10,542 nt of DNA, from NCBI GenBank assembly GCA_027038335.1, contig JALVWI010000171.1, positions 1 to 10,542 on the forward strand, in the 5' to 3' direction. Position 1 is the first letter of the stretch; each line of letters opens with the position of its first letter. The DNA comes from Campylobacterales bacterium. GTDB lineage: Bacteria; Campylobacterota; Campylobacteria; Campylobacterales; JALSKU01. The notes below the pieces were generated by a model, which had not been told where the DNA came from, did no database searches, and saw only the letters and a list, made by a program, of their open reading frames with translations. Position numbers and translations under genes: made by a program. Shown here one piece after another: positions 1 to 6,510 of the stretch.

Positions 1-116
1 TTATATTATATCTATAAATTTTAACTTACCTCTGTCAATCAACACACAATTTAAAAAACTTTTATATAATTATATCACTTCATTATAAAACAAAAAGTAA
101 ATAGATTTATCATATC

Positions 117-149
117 AAATATCATAAAAATACAATTTTTATGATATTT
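117..149. repeat. 14-bp perfect inverted repeat, 5-nt loop
   Basis: Arms 117-130 (AAATATCATAAAAA) and 136-149 are perfectly complementary around the loop TACAA. There is only one G-C pair and no clean U-tract after it, so it is a weak terminator candidate for a gene to the left. A dyad operator upstream of the promoter at 193-201 is at least as likely. Confidence 0.5.
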
Positions 150-171
150 ATACATATTTTTCAGATTTTAC

Positions 172-189
172 AAAGAAAATAAAGAAAAT
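172..189 (+). repeat. Tandem 9-nt direct repeat AAAGAAAAT x2
   Basis: AAAGAAAAT occurs twice head to tail (172-180, 181-189) and fills the place where a -35 box would be, ending 3 bp before the TG of the extended -10. The phased A-runs could bend DNA or act as an UP-like element or regulator site. No function is established by sequence alone. Confidence 0.4.
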
Positions 190-192
190 TTA

Positions 193-201
193 TGATATAA
201 T
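193..201 (+). promoter_or_regulatory. Extended -10 promoter of the operon
   Basis: TGATATAAT (193-201) matches the TGnTATAAT extended -10 consensus exactly. Transcription would start near 207-209, giving a leader of about 40 nt before the ATG at 247. No TTGACA-like -35 lies at 16-18 bp spacing; A/T-rich runs occupy that place, as is usual for housekeeping promoters in Campylobacterota. It is the only good promoter seen ahead of the six-gene block. Confidence 0.6.
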
Positions 202-234
202 TGCAACTCTATTTAAAAAATATACAATAAAGTT

Positions 235-238
235 GAGG
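235..238 (+). promoter_or_regulatory. Ribosome binding site (GAGG) choosing the start at 247
   Basis: GAGG at 235-238 lies 8 nt before the ATG at 247 and 4 nt before another, out-of-frame ATG at 243. The better spacing and the signal peptide encoded from 247 favour 247 as the real start. The ATG at 243 opens only a 24-codon frame ending at 317. Confidence 0.6.
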
Positions 239-246
239 CAAAATGA

Positions 247-2130
247 ATGACTTTTATATTCAGAATTATATTAGTTGTGGCTATAAGTATTTTAAGTGCG
301 GAGGCAAAACAGTATAACATCATAGTTTTTTCTTCGGCAAGAATAAGTGATCAGTATTTAAAACTTTTTAAAAAAAGATTTCCTACAGGCTACAAAGAAA
401 AGCAAGAAAAATATTTTGTTTTGAAGATTGCTCATTTGCCATCATATAAAATAGCCGAAAATAGACTAAAAAAAGTCAAAAAATTCTATCCTAATGCTTT
501 TATAGTAAATGATGAAACATCATCCGCAAATATTAATAAACAAAATTCTAAAAGTAGTGTTACGGTTATGATGAACAATCCTATAAAACCTATCTCAGAA
601 AAAGATAAAAAACTAACTATCAAAAAAGATGTTAAAACAATAGTCAAAAAACCTATATCAAAAAGTAAAATAAAAAAAGTACATATAGACAAAGTACAAA
701 AATATATCAAACAAGAAAGCCCTACTAAACCTCTCAAGTTAGATGAGCCTGCCTTATTAAAAAAAGATAAACATTTACCTTTAGCCTCTATAAAGATAAG
801 TAAGATAAACAATATCCCTGCACTAAATGAACCGAAACTTTTAAAATCTTATCAAACACCCAAAGCTTACAAAACTACCGAGACAGAACTATATGATATA
901 TTGAGTTTACATAAATATATCTTAGCACTTTTCAATTTTAATGACGATGCAGATAGTGCTTATTATCAAAAAAAGATTGATTATGTTTTAACTGAAATAA
1001 AAAAAGATAGATATGGTTTTGATGTATATATCGACGGATATGCTAGAACAGGTAAAAGCATATCTACAAACGGCAACACTATAGCAGGAAACGGCGGATA
1101 TACAAATGCCGGAATCGGGCTCAATGCTAACAAACTGCTATATGACGGCAATTATAAACTGATAAATCACACTTATGATATTTTATACAAAAGATTGGCC
1201 GATATAACAGAACTTAACGCTAAAGATAGACTTTCAATACTAGGAACTTCTATATATACCGATATGTTTTCTGCTCAAGAAGAGTTAAAAATGTATAAAA
1301 AGATACTTGACAAACAGGAGTTTATCAAGCAAATCGTTGATGAAAAGTATAAAAAAGGTGAAAGTTCCATCATAGATCATATAAGTGCACAAAGTGACTA
1401 TATAGAATTAAAAAGATTGATACTTAATTCAAACTATAAATATTTACATAGTGATTTTATCCTAAGGCATAGCATCAAATCAAAAAGTCAAAAACCTTTT
1501 AAGTTATATCCCGCAAAAGTAAAACTAGATCTCCAATCACTAACCGAACTTCAAAGGTCTGCACTAAAACATAGTAGTGATATAGCCTTACAGTCTAATA
1601 TTTTAAAGATAAAAGAGACAGATCTTTTATCTCAAGAAAATAGATACTATCCTACTTTAAACTTTAACTCAGATATAGGATATGGGCTCAATAGAGATGA
1701 TTCATTTGATCTTTCAAATGCCGGGAAAGGAGTATATTGGAACTTAGGTCTTTCATTTAAGATACCCATCTACAATCGAAAAGATATAATCCTTTCAAAA
1801 GAAAGAGAAAGATACAATATACTAAAACAAAAAAGTTTACTCTCCTCAAAACAAAGAGATATACTTATCCAAGTTGAGAAATCATACAATGAACTTCAAA
1901 GGATAAAAAAACAAAAAGATTATATCTCGGAATTGGTAACATTAGCCGATAAAAAACTAGAAATACTAACCACTAAATATGTACAAGATATATCTTCATA
2001 TAAAGATTATTCAGATGCATTAAAAAATTATCTTAGATATAAAAATCAATTTGTCATAATGGAACAAAACTACATAAAAGAAAAAGCTATACTAAGCGTA
2101 TTGATAGGAAAAAGAAAGTTTTATGAGTAG
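247..2130 (+). CDS. TolC-family outer-membrane channel with N-terminal SPOR-like domain
   Basis: This 627-residue exported protein is likely the outer-membrane exit duct for the polysaccharide made by the next genes. Residues 1-20 form a signal peptide ending in the cleavage-type motif AEA. Residues 22-88 show a strand-helix-strand-helix-strand pattern like SPOR domains, which bind denuded peptidoglycan glycans (established for the family; the match here is by eye). Residues 95-205 are a Lys-rich, low-complexity linker. Residues 215-627 fit the outer membrane efflux protein family: long helices at 310-400 and 515-620, and the beta-strand segment 466-510 with YYPTLNFNSDIGYG and the turn WNLGLSFKIPIYNRKD. 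TolC itself is about 470 residues, so the extra length is the N-terminal module. The end overlaps the pelF start by 8 nt, implying translational coupling. Its place suggests it stands in for PelB. The TolC fold is fairly sure, the SPOR call less so. Confidence 0.8.
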   Translation: MTFIFRIILVVAISILSAEAKQYNIIVFSSARISDQYLKLFKKRFPTGYKEKQEKYFVLKIAHLPSYKIAENRLKKVKKFYPNAFIVNDETSSANINKQNSKSSVTVMMNNPIKPISEKDKKLTIKKDVKTIVKKPISKSKIKKVHIDKVQKYIKQESPTKPLKLDEPALLKKDKHLPLASIKISKINNIPALNEPKLLKSYQTPKAYKTTETELYDILSLHKYILALFNFNDDADSAYYQKKIDYVLTEIKKDRYGFDVYIDGYARTGKSISTNGNTIAGNGGYTNAGIGLNANKLLYDGNYKLINHTYDILYKRLADITELNAKDRLSILGTSIYTDMFSAQEELKMYKKILDKQEFIKQIVDEKYKKGESSIIDHISAQSDYIELKRLILNSNYKYLHSDFILRHSIKSKSQKPFKLYPAKVKLDLQSLTELQRSALKHSSDIALQSNILKIKETDLLSQENRYYPTLNFNSDIGYGLNRDDSFDLSNAGKGVYWNLGLSFKIPIYNRKDIILSKERERYNILKQKSLLSSKQRDILIQVEKSYNELQRIKKQKDYISELVTLADKKLEILTTKYVQDISSYKDYSDALKNYLRYKNQFVIMEQNYIKEKAILSVLIGKRKFYE

Positions 2131-3637
2131 GATAAAAGTAGTTTGGACAGGTGAAGGCACCTATCCTTATGTAACCGGTGGAGTTAGCACTTGGGCAGAT
2201 ATACTTATGCATGAGCTTAAAAATATAGACTTTGTTCTTATTCCCATACAGATGCATCCTTATGTAAAGCTCAAATTTGATATACCCCCAAATGTTGTCA
2301 ATATCATCAATGTACCTTTATGGGGTACAGAAGAGCCTATCGAATATATAAGACAGATAGAGTTTGCAAAAATATATGAATCTAAGATAAAAACCCAAGA
2401 TACTGCAAGTTTTAAGGTACTTGAAAATATCATCAAATTAGTACTGGATCATATCTTTAGAAAAAAAGAGGATTTGGATGCGCTAGGAGATATCATTTAC
2501 GAATTTTATGAATATTTTCATACTTATGACTACTATGAAACTTTTAGAAATGAAAAAGTTTGGGAAGTTTATAAAAAGTATATTTTAGAACATTATAAAG
2601 ATGTAGAGGAAGATGTGCCTACCGTATTTGATATGATAGAGGGTCTTAGATATCTTTATAGATTTTTTATATCACTACTACCTGACCTTCCTCAGGCTCA
2701 TATATACCACTCTTCCGCGGCTGCGTTTTGCGGACTATCTTGTATAATAGCCAAGAAAAAATATAATAGTAAATTTTTATTAACCGAACATGGAGTTTAT
2801 ATAAGAGAGCAATATCTAGCTGCTTCAAGAAATCAAATGCCATATCGTACAAAAGAGTTTATGATGGGGCTTATAACACTCATATCTAAACTCAACTACC
2901 ACTTTGCCGATATTGTCGCACCGGTATGTAACTACAATTCAAGATGGGAGAAAAAGTGGGGAGTTGACGCAAAAAAGATTCATACGATTTATAACGGTAT
3001 AGATATAAATAAATTTAAAAAATTTGATGTAGAAAAAGATGAAAATAGACCTACTGTTGTCATGGTTGCAAGAATTGACCCTCTAAAAGATATAGAAACT
3101 TTTATAAAAACAGCTAAACTTGTCGCCAAAGAGATACCTAATGTTCTTTTTAAACTTTACGGTCCTATGGTAGATGAAAAATATTTTCATAAGTGTGAAT
3201 CTTTAGTAAAAGAGTTAGGAGTTGAAAACAATTTCTCATTTGCCGGTAGCACCAACTCTCCTCAATCGACTTATAATGAAGGAGATGTGGTAATGCTTAC
3301 TAGTATATCAGAAGCATTTCCGTTTGTTGTCATAGAAGCTATGGCATGTGAAAAAGTAGTCGTATCTTCTGATGTAGGAGGAACAAAAGAGGTTCTTGAA
3401 GGATATGGATATGTTATAAAACCTAAAGATTACAAAGAGTTTGCCGATAAAGTTACATATATACTAAAAAATCCTGATATTGCAAAAGATATGGGAAGAG
3501 ACGCCAGAGAATCTATACTAAACGGCTTTACCATAGAGGATATGGTAGATAACTATAGCTCTTTGTATAAAGATTTATATACACAATTTATTGAAGAAAA
3601 GGGTGAAGAGTGGCTAGCTCAAACAGAAATGATTTAA
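2123..3637 (+). CDS. pelF: PelF family-4 glycosyltransferase (Pel-type exopolysaccharide polymerase)
   Basis: This cytosolic GT-B enzyme (504 residues; Pseudomonas PelF is about the same size) polymerises the Pel glycan from a UDP-N-acetylhexosamine donor, working with PelG at the inner membrane (established for Pel systems). The N-terminal motif GEGTYPYVTGGVSTW (residues 10-24) and TEHGVYIREQYL (221-232) are PelF hallmarks. The C-terminal donor domain has VARIDPLKDIETFI (315-328), the E-x7-E retaining-enzyme motif E397/E405 in SEAFPFVVIEAM, and DVGGTKEVLEG (417-427). No transmembrane segment is present. The start at 2123 lies inside the end of the upstream gene, with AGGAA (2106-2110) and AAGAAAG (2112-2118) as ribosome-binding sequence. 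The coding end overlaps pelG by 28 nt. The enzyme looks intact. Sugar specificity cannot be read from sequence, so the polymer need not be Pseudomonas-type Pel. Confidence 0.93.
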   Translation: MSRIKVVWTGEGTYPYVTGGVSTWADILMHELKNIDFVLIPIQMHPYVKLKFDIPPNVVNIINVPLWGTEEPIEYIRQIEFAKIYESKIKTQDTASFKVLENIIKLVLDHIFRKKEDLDALGDIIYEFYEYFHTYDYYETFRNEKVWEVYKKYILEHYKDVEEDVPTVFDMIEGLRYLYRFFISLLPDLPQAHIYHSSAAAFCGLSCIIAKKKYNSKFLLTEHGVYIREQYLAASRNQMPYRTKEFMMGLITLISKLNYHFADIVAPVCNYNSRWEKKWGVDAKKIHTIYNGIDINKFKKFDVEKDENRPTVVMVARIDPLKDIETFIKTAKLVAKEIPNVLFKLYGPMVDEKYFHKCESLVKELGVENNFSFAGSTNSPQSTYNEGDVVMLTSISEAFPFVVIEAMACEKVVVSSDVGGTKEVLEGYGYVIKPKDYKEFADKVTYILKNPDIAKDMGRDARESILNGFTIEDMVDNYSSLYKDLYTQFIEEKGEEWLAQTEMI

Positions 3638-5187
3638 GCTCTTTATATTCAGCTATTACCAAAGATAAAGGAAAACCTTTAGATTATTGGGAGGTAGCGG
3701 CACTTTTAGAGATATACGGTATAAGAGATATAGATGCTAAAAATGAGTATGGATTTGAAAATGTATTTGATATGGCAAAATATATGCAACGATATATAGA
3801 TACAAAAACATACCCCGTCAAATCACTTGTAAAATGGGAAGAATTGCCCTCTTTCGGTATAAGAGTAGTAAAAAATTATATAAGAGGATTGGCATTTGCT
3901 ATGCCTATGTTTGTACAAATATTTTTTACACTATCCATAGGATATGCGATATGGTCTGGAATGGATATGGATAGAACAAAAGCTACTTTCATAGCAATCG
4001 GAACTTTTTTGGCACTTATTGTTACGGGAGCTTCAGCTCAAGCCATAGGGAGAAAAGGACTTTTTTACCTAAAACAACAAGAGGTAATTTTGGCATCAAA
4101 TGTGACTAAAACACTTGTAAATGTAGGATTTATTTTAGTGATAGTTATCGGTGTGATACTTATGCTTTTTAATTTCTTTTTTGAAGTTTTACCTCCTTAC
4201 TACTTTTTTATCCTGATAATGTTTTATTTTCTTTTGTCATTTCTCTTTTTAAATGTTGCTGTTTATTACATGTTTGAAGAGTATACAAAAATCTTATACT
4301 TTTTTTTATTTGGTATGGTTTTAGTGTATATTACGCACTCTATCTTAAAGATAAAATTACCTGAAGCTCAATTTATAGCATTGGTTATACTTGATATTAT
4401 TCTCTCCTTTTTTGCTTATAGGAAAGTAACCAACTTAAAAAAACAAAATGTTATCAGCGAGGGCGAAGGAACTCCAAGAGCTTCTATACTTTTTTACTCT
4501 TTGATACCTTTTTATACTTACGGATTGCTTTATTTTATATTTTTGGTTGCTGATAGGATAGTAGCTTGGAGTACAAATGTAGCTGCGAAACCGTACTTTA
4601 TATGGTTTGATGTACCTTATGAGTTGGGGCTTGACTGGGCATTGTTGGCATTGGTACTTTTAATGGGACTAACTGAGATAAGTATTCATGAGTTTATGTA
4701 TCGTATAAACGACCTTGTGATACAATATAAACATCAAGATTATAAAAAGTTTAATGAGGCAATATATAGCTTTTTTAAAAAATTTAACTTAATATATCTT
4801 ATTTTTTCTATTGTTATCATATTAATAACATATTTTGCAATTTTTATCACCTATAAGATTACTGATTTACCATATATAGAAAACTTTTTTCACGGCTATA
4901 CCCCTTTTGTATTTTGGATGGGTTCTATCTCTTATGCTTTTATGGTAAACGGTCTTATGAATGTTTTGTTTATATTTTCATTTTCAAGACAAAATTATTC
5001 TGTTTTTTCTATCTTGATTGCTACACTTGTAAATGTTATTGTAGGTATGATTTCAAGCAGAATGTTTGGGCTAGAGTTTGCAGTTATCGGTCTTTTAGTG
5101 GGCAGTGTACTGTTTTGGTGGCTGAGTTTTAAACACTCGGTTAATATGCTAAAAAAATTAGAGTTTTATTACTACTCATCTTTTTAA
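3610..5187 (+). CDS. pelG: PelG-type membrane transporter with N-terminal cytoplasmic extension
   Basis: This polytopic inner-membrane protein (525 residues) of the PelG branch of the MOP/Wzx-like superfamily is expected to move the PelF-made polymer across the inner membrane. About 12 hydrophobic segments can be placed, roughly at 93-115, 124-146, 168-190, 195-219, 226-245, 253-270, 292-316, 340-358, 392-416, 430-456, 464-482 and 487-506. The PelG-like motif ADRIVAW (314-320) follows the seventh. PelG of Pseudomonas is about 456 residues; the excess is a charged, helical N-terminal region of about 85 residues (DYWEVAALLEIYGIRDID at 25-42) with no counterpart I recognise. Translation starts at GTG 3610, with AAGGG at 3599-3603 six nt upstream, 28 nt inside pelF. 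The next in-frame ATG (3772) would keep the membrane part but lose most of the extension. The family call is firm; the role of the extension is unknown. Confidence 0.88.
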   Translation: MASSNRNDLSSLYSAITKDKGKPLDYWEVAALLEIYGIRDIDAKNEYGFENVFDMAKYMQRYIDTKTYPVKSLVKWEELPSFGIRVVKNYIRGLAFAMPMFVQIFFTLSIGYAIWSGMDMDRTKATFIAIGTFLALIVTGASAQAIGRKGLFYLKQQEVILASNVTKTLVNVGFILVIVIGVILMLFNFFFEVLPPYYFFILIMFYFLLSFLFLNVAVYYMFEEYTKILYFFLFGMVLVYITHSILKIKLPEAQFIALVILDIILSFFAYRKVTNLKKQNVISEGEGTPRASILFYSLIPFYTYGLLYFIFLVADRIVAWSTNVAAKPYFIWFDVPYELGLDWALLALVLLMGLTEISIHEFMYRINDLVIQYKHQDYKKFNEAIYSFFKKFNLIYLIFSIVIILITYFAIFITYKITDLPYIENFFHGYTPFVFWMGSISYAFMVNGLMNVLFIFSFSRQNYSVFSILIATLVNVIVGMISSRMFGLEFAVIGLLVGSVLFWWLSFKHSVNMLKKLEFYYYSSF

Positions 5188-5199
5188 GAAAGGATTTAA

Positions 5200-6504
5200 A
5201 TGAAAAAATATATAGTTGGTTTAATCGGTTTGATTTTGCTCCTAGGCGGCTGTGCTTCAAAAAATGAAGTTATTACGGAAAAGAAGATACTTTCCCCTGA
5301 ATCTGTAGAGATATATGATGTTTCAGTGGATAATTTTTTGAAAAATGCAAACAATGGAAGAAAACTTTTAAAAGATTTTCCATTTGTTTCTTATAGACCG
5401 ATAGTTGGTTTTAAAGGTAAATTTTCAGATCAATTTTACTCAAAAATTGACTACAGATATAAGTTTGACAATATAAAAAATGTTGACTTTTGGAAGCTTA
5501 GAACCAACCCTTTTGCAGAAGATTTTATATATGTTTTGCCTAAGTGGGTAAATGAATTTAAAAGAGTATCAAATGATCTTTTTGAAGATATAGGATATAC
5601 TTATAATCTTTCCGATAAAGAACAAGATATACTCAAATGGTGGATAGGAGAAGGCGGAATACTCTGGATAGAAGGAGGTATATACTCTACAAGGTATGAT
5701 ACTTTCAAAAAAAATGGGACAATTGATAAAGTTGCAATCAACAATAAAATAAGACAAAAAAGTGCAAATTTGAAATTTTTTGACAAACCTGTTCATACCT
5801 ATATATATGAAAGTAAAAAAATAGATTCTATCAATTATGAACCTTTACAGTTAAACTATAAAACAAAAAGCAAATATCCGTATTTTTCAGACATAAAAAA
5901 TCTTCAAATCAAAACAGATAACTTTTTGACAGCTGATTTTTTACCTAAAGGAGACTATCTTCTTGAATCATCAAAAGGCAAACCTTTAGTATCATTTATA
6001 AGATACGGAAAAGGCGGAGTGGTATTTTTAAGACCTTTTGAATTTCAAGATAAAAGATTTGACGGAGAACTTTTGAGATGGAGATTGATATATTGGCTAA
6101 TGAATAGAATGTATATAAAAGATAACGGATATCAAACAGTAAAGGATAAATTTGATAATAATAAAGTCTTTACCTTACACAATCTACATTTTGCCTATAA
6201 ATCATCTAAACTTACACCAAATAGTGTAAAACTATTGGAACCTATTGTAAATTATTTAAAATTTCATCCTAATACCAAAGTAAGAGTTGAAGGCAATACC
6301 GATAGCATAGGCTCAAGAAATTACAATCTTCTTTTATCTCAAAAAAGGGCAAATTCAGTTAAAAAAGCATTAGCAAAAATGGGTATAGCACCAAATAGAA
6401 TCTATACTGTGGGATACGGAGAAGACAAACCTATAGCTACTAACAAAACAGCTAAAGGAAGAGAATTAAACAGAAGAGTTGATTTTATTATTATAAGGAA
6501 GTAA
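5200..6504 (+). CDS. OmpA-domain lipoprotein, likely outer-membrane
   Basis: This 434-residue lipoprotein probably ties the export apparatus to peptidoglycan. Residues 1-18 are a lipoprotein signal with lipobox LGGC; Cys18 is followed by Ala, which by the E. coli sorting rule favours the outer membrane. Residues 328-434 form an OmpA-like domain with NTDSIGSRNYN and LSQKRA. D368 and R383 are spaced as the D271/R286 pair of E. coli OmpA that contacts diaminopimelate. The middle part (about 60-305) is not clearly assignable; the stretches LKWWIGEGGILWIEGGIY (145-162) and SFIRYGKGGVVFLRPFEF (265-282) recall DUF4159/glutamine-amidotransferase-like folds (a guess from pattern). AAAGGA at 5189-5194 precedes the start, 12 nt after pelG. 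Its place in the operon parallels the lipoprotein PelC, but it is more than twice PelC's size and not evidently homologous. Confidence 0.82.
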   Translation: MKKYIVGLIGLILLLGGCASKNEVITEKKILSPESVEIYDVSVDNFLKNANNGRKLLKDFPFVSYRPIVGFKGKFSDQFYSKIDYRYKFDNIKNVDFWKLRTNPFAEDFIYVLPKWVNEFKRVSNDLFEDIGYTYNLSDKEQDILKWWIGEGGILWIEGGIYSTRYDTFKKNGTIDKVAINNKIRQKSANLKFFDKPVHTYIYESKKIDSINYEPLQLNYKTKSKYPYFSDIKNLQIKTDNFLTADFLPKGDYLLESSKGKPLVSFIRYGKGGVVFLRPFEFQDKRFDGELLRWRLIYWLMNRMYIKDNGYQTVKDKFDNNKVFTLHNLHFAYKSSKLTPNSVKLLEPIVNYLKFHPNTKVRVEGNTDSIGSRNYNLLLSQKRANSVKKALAKMGIAPNRIYTVGYGEDKPIATNKTAKGRELNRRVDFIIIRK

Positions 6505-6510
6505 TTATTT

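Larger units (their letters stand above)
108..197. promoter_or_regulatory. Candidate operator array of TATCATA/TATGATA
   Basis: The 7-mer TATCATA occurs at 108-114 and 120-126, and its complement TATGATA at 140-146 and 191-197. The middle pair forms the core of the 14-bp inverted repeat, and the last copy overlaps the extended -10, where a bound protein would block RNA polymerase. The motif does not match a regulator site I can name. Low-complexity A+T DNA produces chance repeats, so this is tentative. Confidence 0.3.
1..246. other. Non-coding leader region upstream of the operon
   Basis: No convincing gene lies here on either strand; the sequence is very A+T-rich and full of stops. It contains an extended -10 promoter (193-201), a tandem 9-nt repeat just upstream of it (172-189), a 14-bp inverted repeat (117-149) and four copies of TATCATA or its complement (108, 120, 140, 191). 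This is best read as the control region of the operon starting at 247. Any gene to the left lies outside the window. Confidence 0.7.

Noticed and set aside
5..38. Possible leftward promoter (TTGACA at 33-38 and TATAGA at 11-16 on the minus strand, 16-bp spacing)
   Set aside because: Any gene it would drive lies outside the window, and hexamer matches are common in such A+T-rich DNA. It is worth testing only with sequence to the left.
486..812. Minus-strand open frame of 108 codons
   Set aside because: It lies opposite the Lys-rich linker of the TolC-family gene, where AAA and ATA runs read as Phe and Tyr codons on the other strand. It has no ribosome binding site and no recognisable protein pattern.
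520..860. Low-complexity Lys-rich stretch suspected of being a frameshift or a gene junction
   Set aside because: The frame stays open with no stop, and the signal peptide and SPOR-like domain before it and the TolC body after it are in the same frame, so a flexible linker explains it.
4914..5132. Plus-strand alternative frame of 72 codons inside pelG
   Set aside because: It is a cysteine- and aromatic-rich shadow frame inside well-supported pelG membrane segments.
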